DNA of 64,000 bases from Methylobacterium sp. GXS13. Lineage in GTDB: Bacteria > Pseudomonadota > Alphaproteobacteria > Rhizobiales > Beijerinckiaceae. Location: the NCBI RefSeq assembly GCF_001455965.1, contig NZ_LKKO01000025.1, forward strand, positions 62,001-126,000, written 5' to 3'. The position numbers were made by a program, and so were the translations under genes. Under the pieces are notes generated by a model that was not told the origin of the DNA, did no database searches, and saw nothing but the letters and a program-made list of their open reading frames with translations. Below are positions 17,066 through 27,431 of the stretch, piece by piece (position 1 is the first letter of the stretch; each line of letters starts with the position of its first letter).

Positions 17066-17767
17066 TCACGACAGCGCGCGGACGGCGGTGGCGAAAGCGC
17101 ATGATTTGGCCCTGTCGGGCAGGCCATCCGTGCACACGGAGGTGTGCGCGTCGAAGCCGGCGGGCCGACATGTCCGCCAAAGGTCGGCAACGTTGCCAGG
17201 GGTGAATCCCCCTGCTGCCACGACCGGCTTCGAAACGGCATCGACGACGGCTCGAAGAGCGGGCCAGTCGCTCGTTCGGCCCGAGCACCCGAACCTGTCG
17301 GGTGTGTCCGCCTCGGTGATGGTGTCTGTCGTGAACCAATCGGCTACGGCTGCGTAGCGCCTCGCTTCCTCGACGGGGTCGTATGTCGTGAGCGAATTCC
17401 GCGCGACCGGTATGCCGACGGGGACCATGACCCCTCCGACCAGTCCGGACGCCTTGACCGCCATCAGCGTGCCGACGTCGCGTTCCGCGCTCGCCATGAA
17501 GATGTCCGGGCGCAGGGCGTCGAGCAAGGCCATCATGCGCGCCGCGTCCGTGCTGGGATGCAACAGGAACACTGAAATTATGCCGAGGCTCGACAGCCTC
17601 CTGGTCATGGCGGCGCCGGCCTCGGCTGCGCGCGAGAGGTCATCGTGCGAAGCCTTGGCGAGGTTGACCTTCCAACCGACATGGTCCGGCTCGGCATGCA
17701 GGAAGCCGTCCAGGTTCGAGGGTGCCAGCTTCTTGCAGTAGAGCTGAACCAGCGGCGATCCGGTCAA
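17066..17767 (-). CDS. Phosphoribosylanthranilate isomerase-like protein (TrpF paralogue)
   Basis: 233 aa with a beta/alpha-barrel layout. The catalytic cysteine position of TrpF is present (VQLYCKKLAPSNLDGFL) and so is the Asp-containing strand with the CSGRTSDW phosphate-binding loop; VVAAGGFTPGNVADLW corresponds to the second phosphate loop. The segment DVSSGVE of true TrpF is altered to DAHTSVC, so the substrate may differ. There is no other tryptophan gene nearby. The start is TTG, overlapping the stop of a small frame upstream (TTGA). A role outside tryptophan synthesis is likely but unproven. Confidence 0.7.
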   Translation of the reverse strand: MTGSPLVQLYCKKLAPSNLDGFLHAEPDHVGWKVNLAKASHDDLSRAAEAGAAMTRRLSSLGIISVFLLHPSTDAARMMALLDALRPDIFMASAERDVGTLMAVKASGLVGGVMVPVGIPVARNSLTTYDPVEEARRYAAVADWFTTDTITEADTPDRFGCSGRTSDWPALRAVVDAVSKPVVAAGGFTPGNVADLWRTCRPAGFDAHTSVCTDGLPDRAKSCAFATAVRALS

Positions 17768-17994
17768 CGCCTTCCCGTCGGTTCGGGAGCGCGCGCCGGC
17801 ATCCCAGGGGCGGGCGATGGGGTAAGCCGGCTTCCGAGCTCATAGCCGACCACGTAGTCGCGGTCGCTCGAAAGGCGCGGCGTCCCGCGCCTGCCGTCGT
17901 CTATGCCTTGTCCCCGCCTGGAGCTGGGGCTGGAGGCAGCGAAGGCCTGCGAAAGCTGCTGGTGCCTGGTCATTTCGCTCTCAGAATCCCTCAC
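17764..17994 (-). CDS. Small unknown frame upstream of the TrpF-like gene
   Basis: 76 aa, GTG start. The segment LSSDRDYVVGYELGSRLTP looks protein-like; the two ends do not. Its stop overlaps the TTG start of the TrpF-like gene by four bases and its start overlaps the end of the frame before it by 14, an operon-like arrangement. No family recognised. It could also be the debris of a longer gene. Confidence 0.28.
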   Translation of the reverse strand: MRDSESEMTRHQQLSQAFAASSPSSRRGQGIDDGRRGTPRLSSDRDYVVGYELGSRLTPSPAPGMPARAPEPTGRR

Positions 17995-18253
17995 GGTCGA
18001 AGATCGTCGCGAATCCGTTGTTGTGCAGGTAGCGTAGCACGCGGCTCCGGGCCGTATCGAAAACGCCGACCGGGCTTTCGTAGTCCTTGCGCGAGTAACT
18101 CCTGGCGTAGGGCGTCTCGTGCAGGAAGCCCATCAGGCCGGCGTTAAGATAGGGCGTAGCGTTCGTCCGATCCGGGTCCCGACGCCCCGAAGCCGAACGG
18201 CAGGTCGAGGCGGAACGCGGTGAAACCGTTCCGCCTCGACGATCCAGGCGCAA
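17981..18253 (-). CDS. Small unknown protein or remnant
   Basis: 90 aa. The last 55 residues look genuine (PYLNAGLMGFLHETPYARSY, then KDYESPVGVFDTARSRVLRY and a basic-acidic end), while the first 30 are Arg/Ser-rich and probably not translated. No family recognised. Either a short gene with a start near 18,150 or the C-terminal remnant of a larger one. Confidence 0.35.
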   Translation of the reverse strand: MRLDRRGGTVSPRSASTCRSASGRRDPDRTNATPYLNAGLMGFLHETPYARSYSRKDYESPVGVFDTARSRVLRYLHNNGFATIFDREGF

Positions 18254-18271
18254 CCCTGGAAACGGCGTTCC

Positions 18272-20659
<2,388 letters not shown>

Positions 20660-20700
20660 TTTCCTGTTTCCGTCCGTCGGTGTTGCCTATCGGTGTGGGG

Positions 20701-20722
20701 CTTCCCACTATGGGAAGGTCAA
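20701..20722 (-). promoter_or_regulatory. CueR-type operator and -35 element of copA
   Basis: CTTCCCA-CTA-TGGGAAG (20701-20717) is a perfect inverted repeat in the gap between copA and cueR, followed on the minus strand side by TTGACC (-35) at 20717-20722. The layout TTGACC-TTCCC...GGGAAG matches the overlong-spacer promoters that CueR untwists. Confidence 0.75.
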
Positions 20723-20735
20723 CACGGGGATCGTC

Positions 20736-21209
20736 ATGAACATCGGGCAGGCAGCGGAGGCGTCGGGCGTCTCGGCCAAGATGATCCGGCACTACGAGAG
20801 CATCGGCCTCGTGCCTCGGGTCGACCGTCAGGACAGCGGCTACCGTGATTACGGCCCGGAGGACGTCCACCGGCTCGGCTTCGTCCGCCGGTCGCGGGAC
20901 TTGGGCTTTTCCCTCGAACGCATCCGGGTGCTCTTGGGGCTGTGGGGTGACCCCAGCCGCACTAGCGCCGAGGTGAAGGCTTTGGCCTTGACCCACATCA
21001 ACGAACTCGAAGAAAAGGCCCGCCACCTTCAGGAGATGGCGACCGTCCTGCGTGGCCTCAGCCTCGCCTGCGACGGAGACGAACGACCCGACTGCCCCAT
21101 CATCGCCAGCCTGGAGACCGCCCAGAAGGTGCCGACCGGACAGGTCGGTCACAACTCCTTGCTGAAGGCGCCGATGCGCAAGCGACGGGCACGGACCACA
21201 GGCGCATAG
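20736..21209 (+). CDS. cueR: CueR-like copper-responsive MerR regulator
   Basis: 157 aa. N-terminal MerR HTH (MNIGQAAEASGVSAKMIRHY), dimerisation helix, then the metal loop CDGDERPDC with C112 and C120 (seven residues between) and Ser77 in TSAEV. The two cysteines plus Ser77 are the CueR signature for monovalent Cu/Ag. The tail beyond residue 125 is longer than in E. coli CueR and basic. It is divergent from copA with the shared operator between. Confidence 0.9.
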   Translation: MNIGQAAEASGVSAKMIRHYESIGLVPRVDRQDSGYRDYGPEDVHRLGFVRRSRDLGFSLERIRVLLGLWGDPSRTSAEVKALALTHINELEEKARHLQEMATVLRGLSLACDGDERPDCPIIASLETAQKVPTGQVGHNSLLKAPMRKRRARTTGA

Positions 21210-21281
21210 GGTGGGCTGCGCTTCGGGACGACCCATCCCACGCCCTGAAGCCTGCAAGAAACCCGGAGCGGTTCATCCCGG

Positions 21282-22016
21282 CTACATCCGCTCCTTGATG
21301 CCGGCATTGATGAGCCACCAGTTCACCGGGTAGCTCGTGACGAAGCCGGCTATCATGGCGATCTGCATCATGAACCAGAACTCGGTCGAGTTCACCGGTG
21401 CTTGTCGACCGCCCAGGTTGGGCAATAGGTCGAACTGCGCCCACGCCATGAACCCATACATGCCGACCTGCCAAGCGATGAGGGAAAGCGTGTCGGCCTT
21501 GATCGCCGCGACCAGTCCGGCCCCCGGCGATAGACCGCGCATCGGCGCGATGGCGTAATACTGGAACACGATCCCGAGGGCGTAGGCGAATATGAAATCG
21601 AGCACCCAGACCGCATAGATCTTCTCGTCGAAGAGCGAGTGCCAGCCGAACCAGACGGCCACGGCCGGGACCAGGAAGGCAAGCCCCTCGGCGGCGACGT
21701 CACCCAGCATGCAGCCGCTGCCGCAATGGAGCGCTCCCGTGCCGACCATCACGGGGTATGGGGTCTGCACCTTGCTCGGCATGTCCTCGCCCCGTGCCTT
21801 GGCATGGTGCACCGACTCCATCGTGGCGAGGCGACCATAGCGAAAGTAGGCCCAGGTCACGCCGAGCGTTCCGAACAACGCGCAGACCGGCCAGACGACG
21901 TTCATCACCGCCATGTGCTGGGGACGCCTGATCACGTCGATGGAGACGATGAGCGAGCAGGCTGCCCCAAGCAGGAGCGCGAGGATGGAAAGCGTGTGAA
22001 GCCAGGTCGGGAACAT
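21282..22016 (-). CDS. DUF4396 domain membrane protein
   Basis: 244 aa with about six hydrophobic segments. It has the DUF4396 core with the motif GTGALHCGSGCMLGDVAAEG, whose His and two Cys could bind metal, and a conserved YPVNWWLINAGIKERM end. The function is unknown; such genes recur next to copper genes. A CsoR-type operator lies 32 bp before the start. The cueR gene converges on it. Confidence 0.82.
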   Translation of the reverse strand: MFPTWLHTLSILALLLGAACSLIVSIDVIRRPQHMAVMNVVWPVCALFGTLGVTWAYFRYGRLATMESVHHAKARGEDMPSKVQTPYPVMVGTGALHCGSGCMLGDVAAEGLAFLVPAVAVWFGWHSLFDEKIYAVWVLDFIFAYALGIVFQYYAIAPMRGLSPGAGLVAAIKADTLSLIAWQVGMYGFMAWAQFDLLPNLGGRQAPVNSTEFWFMMQIAMIAGFVTSYPVNWWLINAGIKERM

Positions 22017-22047
22017 GCGCTGCCTTGCGGGGAATTGAGGCGAAACA

Positions 22048-22062
22048 TACCCCCTAGGGGTA
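22048..22062 (-). promoter_or_regulatory. CsoR-type operator before the DUF4396 gene
   Basis: The 15-mer TACCCCCTAGGGGTA lies 32 bp upstream of the start. It has 6-bp inverted arms and is one of four sites of the same format (see 24319, 24815 and 34409). Confidence 0.65.
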
Positions 22063-22112
22063 AGGTTCCCTCCAATTCGACACGGCTTCCCTAGCGTGGC
22101 GACGGCACCCGG

Positions 22113-22946
22113 CTACCGCGGCGGATCGAAGGAGTACGGGAAGCTCAACGAGTGTTGGAGACCCGCGGTGACCCGGAAGTCCTGCCGTCGATCTCCGCCG
22201 AAACCGACGCCGACGGCCCCGACCAGCACGGTCTGCGGGGTCACGATGTAGCGCGCGCCGATCTCCGCCAGGTTCACCGCCCGGCCCCGCTCGCGGTCGG
22301 TCTCGCGGTAGATGTCGGCGACCAGAACCACGCTGTTCGATACCGGTTGGCTGTAGGCGACGCCGACCCGGTAGCGGTCGCGCCGCTCGGCCTCGCGGCC
22401 GGTGGTGGGGTCGTAATTGTGGAACCACGAGGCGTTGAAGTGGACCTGCCGCGGGACGTAAGAGTACGGCGACAATCCCTCGGGGTCCGGCGTGCCGACG
22501 CTTTTCGTGGCCAGGAACTTCAGCTCGGTCTCGGTGCCGCCGGCGCGCATCCCGTAGGGGGTGTTCACCCCGAGGGCCAACGCCATCGCCGGCAGGAGCA
22601 GCCCTTCCTGGTTGAAGTTGTAGAAGCCCTGCGCCCGGAACTCGCCCTGGTCTGTGTCGCTCGCCGTGCCGACCCGGTAGGGCGCCTCGACCGAAAGCTG
22701 GAAGTTCTTGAAGGCTCCCCATTCGAGACGGGGCACCGCCATCAGGCTGCCGGCGCCCCGCGGGTCGCGACGCACGCGGTCGTACTGGAAGTAGGACTGA
22801 ACTTCGAGGCCGTTCTCCTTGATCGGATAGGCGTCCTCGATGGTGATGGGGAGCCCCTCCTCCAGGTTGGAGTGGTCGGCAGCCCGAGCGGGGATGGCCG
22901 ACAGGGCGAGGAGGGCCGCGAGAGCGGGGAGAGCGTGCTTTGACAT
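22113..22946 (-). CDS. Outer-membrane beta-barrel protein
   Basis: 277 aa with a Sec signal peptide (MSKHALPALAALLALSAIPARA). The mature part alternates short beta strands and turns and ends in an aromatic/hydrophobic strand (SLSFPYSF), as in outer-membrane barrels of the transporter/phenol-degradation-meta type (PF13557-like). Its start lies 11 bp after the Tat-protein gene, so the two are one operon. The partner and cargo are unknown; copper-related transport is inferred from context. Confidence 0.68.
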   Translation of the reverse strand: MSKHALPALAALLALSAIPARAADHSNLEEGLPITIEDAYPIKENGLEVQSYFQYDRVRRDPRGAGSLMAVPRLEWGAFKNFQLSVEAPYRVGTASDTDQGEFRAQGFYNFNQEGLLLPAMALALGVNTPYGMRAGGTETELKFLATKSVGTPDPEGLSPYSYVPRQVHFNASWFHNYDPTTGREAERRDRYRVGVAYSQPVSNSVVLVADIYRETDRERGRAVNLAEIGARYIVTPQTVLVGAVGVGFGGDRRQDFRVTAGLQHSLSFPYSFDPPR

Positions 22947-22957
22947 GGCGGGTCCCC

Positions 22958-24304
22958 TCAGCGGACGGCGACGCGGGCCGGGCCGAGGCTCGGCTCGACG
23001 GTCATGTCGATGGGCGCCAGGTCCGGGATACGCGCGGCCTTGGCCTTCCAGGCGGAGAGCATGTGCTCGACCATCATGGTCGGGGTCTCGCCGGGTTCAA
23101 CCGCCCCTGGCATCATCCGCATGCCGGGGGCGACCCGCATGAATGCGTCGTTGAGCGAACCGGGAATCTCCCCGGGTTCGATCCCGAGCCGGCCGTTCTT
23201 CATCAACTGCTGCATGATGCCGGCGTGGGCCGCCTTCGAGAGACCGCCGGGGTACATCATGGGCAGCATCTCCATGAGCATCTCCATCATGATCGTGCCC
23301 ATCGCCCCCATCGGGGACCGCACCCAGGCCGGGTAGGTCCGGGGATCGAAGTCCGGGTGAGGCTCGCGGAAGCGGCGGGTGTAGGCCTCGTCGCCGGGCT
23401 GGTAGCCCATGGCCTCGATGACCCGGTACATCTCGGCCCGCTTTTCCTCGACCGACCAGTCGGGATAGGCGAGGATCGAGTAGGCGATGCCGTGGAGCAT
23501 GTGCAGGTTGTCGAAGATGTTCGCGCTCTCGGGACTCATCCGGGAGTAGCGCGGCATCATCTCGCGCGAGAGCAGCATCCGGCCCGGCCGGTTCGGCATG
23601 ACCTCCCGGTACATCAGGTCGATGGTCTCGGACATGGCGACCTCCTGGTCGCGGTTGCCCGAGATCATCTGCGTCTCGTAGGCGGCCGGGTGCCACCAGT
23701 GGGCGACGTAGAACAGGCTCTGGTCGAGCGGATAGAAGTTCCGGAAGTAGTTGAAGTAGGGCTTCATCATGATGCCCGCACGCCGCATCGTCACCTCAAG
23801 CGGCGCGACGCTGCGGGGCACGCCCGGCGTCTGCATGGTGAGGTAGTATTTGACCGCCCGGTCGGTCCAGGCCTTCTTCTCTGACCACGGGATCTCGCGG
23901 AACGCCATCACGTCGTAGGTCTGCTCGTGATGCATGTGCGTCCAGTCGATGGTCCGGAACAGCGTGTGCATCGCCCGGTCGACGTAGGACGAGTAATACG
24001 GCATCTCAGGCTCGATGGCCGGCGGATCGCGCAGCCATTCCTGCGCCTCCTTGTCGAAGCGGGCGTCGACCGCGGCGTGGTCCTCGAAGCGGGTGAGCTG
24101 CAGTAGGTCATGCTGCTTCGAGTGGAAGAAGTGCATCCCGGCGCCGATGCGGTAGGCCTTGTTGAGCCGGTAGTAGAAGGCGAGGTTGTAGGGCCCCTTC
24201 AGGAAACTGACCTCGTTCCTCTGCTCGAACGGCAGCGCCCTCGCCGTTCCGCCTACCAGCGTCGCCGCGCCTGCCAGGAAAGACCTTCGCGAGAAATCGA
24301 CCAT
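22958..24304 (-). CDS. Unknown Tat-exported Met/His-rich protein
   Basis: 448 aa. The N-terminus SRRSFLAGAATLVGGTARA is a twin-arginine signal. No family recognised. Met is extraordinarily dense at 333-351 (nine in nineteen residues) and again near 395-415. Paired histidines occur in GMHFFHSKQHD, WTHMHHEQTYD, AHWWHPAAY and LHMLHGIAY. Such clusters suit soft-metal binding in the periplasm, and Tat export suggests folding with a cofactor in the cytoplasm. AGGAGG lies seven bases before the ATG. It is controlled from a CsoR-type operator 15 bp upstream and is followed by the barrel gene. Confidence 0.75.
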   Translation of the reverse strand: MVDFSRRSFLAGAATLVGGTARALPFEQRNEVSFLKGPYNLAFYYRLNKAYRIGAGMHFFHSKQHDLLQLTRFEDHAAVDARFDKEAQEWLRDPPAIEPEMPYYSSYVDRAMHTLFRTIDWTHMHHEQTYDVMAFREIPWSEKKAWTDRAVKYYLTMQTPGVPRSVAPLEVTMRRAGIMMKPYFNYFRNFYPLDQSLFYVAHWWHPAAYETQMISGNRDQEVAMSETIDLMYREVMPNRPGRMLLSREMMPRYSRMSPESANIFDNLHMLHGIAYSILAYPDWSVEEKRAEMYRVIEAMGYQPGDEAYTRRFREPHPDFDPRTYPAWVRSPMGAMGTIMMEMLMEMLPMMYPGGLSKAAHAGIMQQLMKNGRLGIEPGEIPGSLNDAFMRVAPGMRMMPGAVEPGETPTMMVEHMLSAWKAKAARIPDLAPIDMTVEPSLGPARVAVR

Positions 24305-24318
24305 GTCCGCCTCCTGGA

Positions 24319-24333
24319 TACCCCTTATGGGTA
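24319..24333 (-). promoter_or_regulatory. CsoR-type operator before the Tat-protein gene
   Basis: TACCCCTTATGGGTA: TACCC and GGGTA arms around a 5-nt centre, immediately upstream of the ribosome-binding site. Same format as the sites at 24815 and 34409. Confidence 0.68.
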
Positions 24334-24458
24334 CCCTGCGGAATTCGCGGCGGTCAAAGGGGTATCGGGCGCTTGGTCACGCACCGCGCGTGATTGGTCG
24401 TCGGTGTTGCGGAACGGCGACAGGCAGGGATAGCCGCGGCCCTGGCGCGGCGGCCCCG

Positions 24459-24761
24459 TCAGACGACGCGCGCGATGAGGCTTCCGATCTCGTCGGCCAG
24501 CCGCTGGCGTTCCGCCTCGGGCAGGTCTCCGGTCAGCGACGCGGTGATCACGGCGTGCATATGGTCCCGGATCATGTCGGACTGGACGCGGCGCAGCGCC
24601 GCGATGACGGCATCGATCTGGTGGGCGACATCGACGCAGTAGCGCCCGGTCTCGATCATCTGCTGGAGACCGCGCACCTGACCTTCGATCCGGCGAAGCC
24701 TCGGGAGCTGGGATGCGTGATCGACCGGGATGCCCCCGTGTTCCGCGTCGGAGCCTGCCAT
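24459..24761 (-). CDS. CsoR/RcnR/FrmR-family metal-sensing repressor
   Basis: 100 aa from ATG 24761; the longer frame upstream runs through the operator region and is rejected. It is all-helical, with the family signature RLRRIEGQVRGL at 21-32. The metal site has C42 and H67 at the spacing of CsoR (C36, H61 in M. tuberculosis), but the third ligand, expected at residue 71, is Val. FrmR-type sensors also lack that Cys; they use Pro2, which is absent here. The neighbours argue for copper rather than formaldehyde. It is divergent from the copper-storage gene, with an operator between. Confidence 0.82.
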   Translation of the reverse strand: MAGSDAEHGGIPVDHASQLPRLRRIEGQVRGLQQMIETGRYCVDVAHQIDAVIAALRRVQSDMIRDHMHAVITASLTGDLPEAERQRLADEIGSLIARVV

Positions 24762-24814
24762 TCTGTCGTGCACCTCTGGGGGGCCGCGGCGATGACCGCC
24801 CAAGCCCGGAACTA

Positions 24815-24829
24815 TACCCCTGGCGGGTA
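24815..24829. promoter_or_regulatory. CsoR-type operator between repressor and copper-storage gene
   Basis: TACCCCTGGCGGGTA lies between the repressor (start 24761, minus) and the storage protein (start 24925, plus), so it could control both. Same 15-bp format as 24319 and 34409. Confidence 0.68.
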
Positions 24830-24924
24830 GATTGCCCCACGGAACCTTCCGTGGCCTCCGCGTGGCCGCCGGGACGTTCCCCTTATAGTGAGGCTTCGAC
24901 CAACCCCCAAGCGACAGGAGTAAC

Positions 24925-25260
24925 ATGATGCATCAGACCAGCCAGGACATGCAGTCTTGCATCGACGAGTGCCTGCGATGCTACCAGACCTGTCTCGGCA
25001 TGGCCGCGAACCACTGCTTGGTGGCCGGCGGCAAGCACGTCGAGCCGGAGCATTTCCGGCTGATGATGGCCTGTGCCGAGGTCTGCCGGACATCGGCCCA
25101 CGTCATGCTGGTCGGCGTCGCTGAGCACAGGCACGTCTGCCGGGCCTGTGCCGAGGTCTGCGAGGCGTGCGCGACGAGCTGCGAACGGGTCGGGGACATG
25201 CAGGACTGCGTCGACCGCTGCAGGACCTGTGCCGAGAGCTGCAGGAATATGGCGGCGTGA
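24925..25260 (+). CDS. Four-helix-bundle copper-storage protein (Csp3-like, DUF326)
   Basis: 111 aa with 16 cysteines (12, 16, 19, 23, 31, 50, 54, 72, 75, 79, 82, 86, 95, 99, 102, 106), mostly at i/i+3/i+4 spacing along helices so that they line the core of a four-helix bundle. Known Csp proteins store many Cu(I) ions this way. There is no signal peptide, so it belongs to the cytosolic Csp3-like group. The divergent CsoR-type repressor and shared operator suggest induction by copper. Confidence 0.9.
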   Translation: MMHQTSQDMQSCIDECLRCYQTCLGMAANHCLVAGGKHVEPEHFRLMMACAEVCRTSAHVMLVGVAEHRHVCRACAEVCEACATSCERVGDMQDCVDRCRTCAESCRNMAA

Positions 25261-25500
25261 AGCCCGTCCGGCGAGCCCAGTGAATCGGCAACCGACGAAG
25301 CGGGCGGCCGTCGGGCGGTTTGCGTCCGAGCTGCGGGACATCCACCGGCCCGGCTCGGCGTTTCGGCTCGCCGGCCGGTCGGCAGGGGGGGCGCAAGTCG
25401 CAAGGTAGGCCGCGCCACGCAGCGGCTTGCGTGGACGTAACGCCCGAGCCGGCATCCGGGACGGTCCCGATGCACGGCCCCTGCACGGAGCCCGCACCCG

Positions 25501-27423
25501 TCATTGCCGCGAAGGCGGCAACCGGCGGCCCTGGATGCGGAAGAGCGCCACGGCGTGCTCCGCCCGGGACCAATCCGGCATGCGATGGTGGAGCGACACC
25601 TGCTGCGCGACGGGCGGCTGGCCGCCGCCGCGGTCGAAGAGGTCGAGCACCATCAGGACGCCGAAGGCGACGTTGGTGCCCGAGTAGGAGGCCGCCTGCA
25701 GGCCGAACTCGTCGAGCAGGCCGTCCGACGGTCGGTCCGCTAAGGTTCGCTTGAGTTCCGCGACCGTCTTGACCCAGCCCCTGGTGAACAGGATGTCGAC
25801 GCGTCCCCCGCCGAGGTCGCGCGCCTCCGCCTGGCACACGGCGGCGAGCGGCGATCCCATCAGGAAGTCGTGGAAGTCGTGCTGAAGGGTCCGCTCCAGG
25901 GGAGGCGTCACCCCCCGGTCGAATAGGTACCCGATGCGGGGAAGGGAGCTCGCCGATAGGTCGTGGCGCGAGACCGCGAAGAGCGTGGTGTACCAGAGGA
26001 CGATGTCGAAGAAGTCGGCCGCGTCCCGGTGGCGCGCGTAATGCCCATTCCGAGCCATGCCGGCGGCGACCTCCTCGAAACGATCGGCCACGACCCGGGA
26101 TACCGTCTCGTCGGTGAGCGCGAGGACGTTCGCCTGTATCCGCGCCAGGGCGCCCGAGCGGACGGGCTCCGGCACGCCGGCCCGTTCGAGCAGCGCGGCG
26201 ACCGTCGGGCTCCCGGACGCCGCGTCATGAGGGCGGCGGACCGCGGCCCGCTCGCGCGCCGCCGCGACCTCGGCCCTGAGCTGAGCGGCGTCGGCGATCC
26301 ATGGCGAGCCCGCGTTCTCCAGGATCCAGCGGTCGAGGAAGTCGAGGGCGATCCTCTCCCTTTGCAAGGCACCGACGACGCGGGGCCGCAGGAATGTATC
26401 CAGGCCTCCACCGGCCGAGCGCTTGAAGATGCTTCGCGACGCGGCGTAGACCTGGAGGAGCTCGTCCTCGATCACCGCCGCCGCGTTCAGCCAGGGCTGC
26501 GACGCGAGGCTCGCGTCGAGGGCGCCCAGTCGCATCGCGAGCAGCGACCAGTGCGTGCGCTCCACCTGCGTCAAGCCGAGCCATGACCGGCTCGCGTCGT
26601 CGCGGTCGGGTTGCGGGATGAGCGCCGCGTAGCCGAAGGCCGCGACCCGCACCCCCTCTAGGAGTTCCGCGATCCCCGGGCCGCCCCCTTCCGCGAACCC
26701 GACGACGACATCGAGGCACAGGCCGTAGAGTTCCGCATCGATTCGCGCCTCGCTCGTGCGGACGCTCGCGTGGAACCAGCGGCGGGCCTCTCGGAACGCC
26801 GCCACCGCCGCCTCCGTCCCGGTCGCGACGAGGCCGGCGCGCAGCGCGTCCAGGCCGAGCTCCATGGCGGCCTCGTCCGCGCAGCCGTCGATGGCCGCGA
26901 GGTCGCGCAGCAGGTCGCGCAGGCCGTCGTCCGGCTCGTGGGCCAGCACGGCTCCGGCGATCCTGGCCGCATGCCGCAGGAAGCGCGCGTCCCCGTCACG
27001 GTCGAGCTCGATCAGCACCCCCTGCAGCCGACGCAGCAGACCGCGCGCGTCCTGAGCCGTAAGCATCGCCCCGTGCAGGGCATGGGCGCGCACGCCGTAG
27101 TGCGCCCCGCGATCCTCGGACCTCCGGACGAACGTCGTCCAGAGCAATCGCCCGTCGTCCCGGGATAGCTGCTGACGACCGAGCCAGCCCACGACCTCCG
27201 CCATCAGTCCCGGATCGGCCGTCGCTTCCAGTACGCGCATGGCCGCCTCGCGCCCCTGCTCGGCCTGGGGGTGGGTCCAGAGCCACGCGAACACCCGCGC
27301 GCCCTTGGGGCCGTCCGCCGCCTCCTCGGCGGCCGCGCAGAGGCGTTCCCGCCCGAGGGAGGCGAGATCGACGGGAGGGCCCTCGATGACCGTGCGCAGC
27401 AGGTCCTTCGCCGTCTCGTCCAC
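25501..27423 (-). CDS. Putative effector of an ABC three-component system, PD-(D/E)XK nuclease-like
   Basis: 640 aa, GTG start with GAGG upstream, 8 bp after the ATPase stop. The first 500 residues are helical repeats without a recognised domain. The C-terminal part has a PD-(D/E)XK-like core: GGGRVDILF with D543, then VAELKR with E556 and K558, and a preceding Glu in AEARD. Its position as third gene after a middle component and a Rad50-like ATPase fits the effector of ABC-3C conflict systems. It would cut nucleic acid when released by the ATPase complex. The nuclease call rests on motif order only. Confidence 0.68.
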   Translation of the reverse strand: MDETAKDLLRTVIEGPPVDLASLGRERLCAAAEEAADGPKGARVFAWLWTHPQAEQGREAAMRVLEATADPGLMAEVVGWLGRQQLSRDDGRLLWTTFVRRSEDRGAHYGVRAHALHGAMLTAQDARGLLRRLQGVLIELDRDGDARFLRHAARIAGAVLAHEPDDGLRDLLRDLAAIDGCADEAAMELGLDALRAGLVATGTEAAVAAFREARRWFHASVRTSEARIDAELYGLCLDVVVGFAEGGGPGIAELLEGVRVAAFGYAALIPQPDRDDASRSWLGLTQVERTHWSLLAMRLGALDASLASQPWLNAAAVIEDELLQVYAASRSIFKRSAGGGLDTFLRPRVVGALQRERIALDFLDRWILENAGSPWIADAAQLRAEVAAARERAAVRRPHDAASGSPTVAALLERAGVPEPVRSGALARIQANVLALTDETVSRVVADRFEEVAAGMARNGHYARHRDAADFFDIVLWYTTLFAVSRHDLSASSLPRIGYLFDRGVTPPLERTLQHDFHDFLMGSPLAAVCQAEARDLGGGRVDILFTRGWVKTVAELKRTLADRPSDGLLDEFGLQAASYSGTNVAFGVLMVLDLFDRGGGQPPVAQQVSLHHRMPDWSRAEHAVALFRIQGRRLPPSRQ

Positions 27424-27431
27424 CGCCGGCC

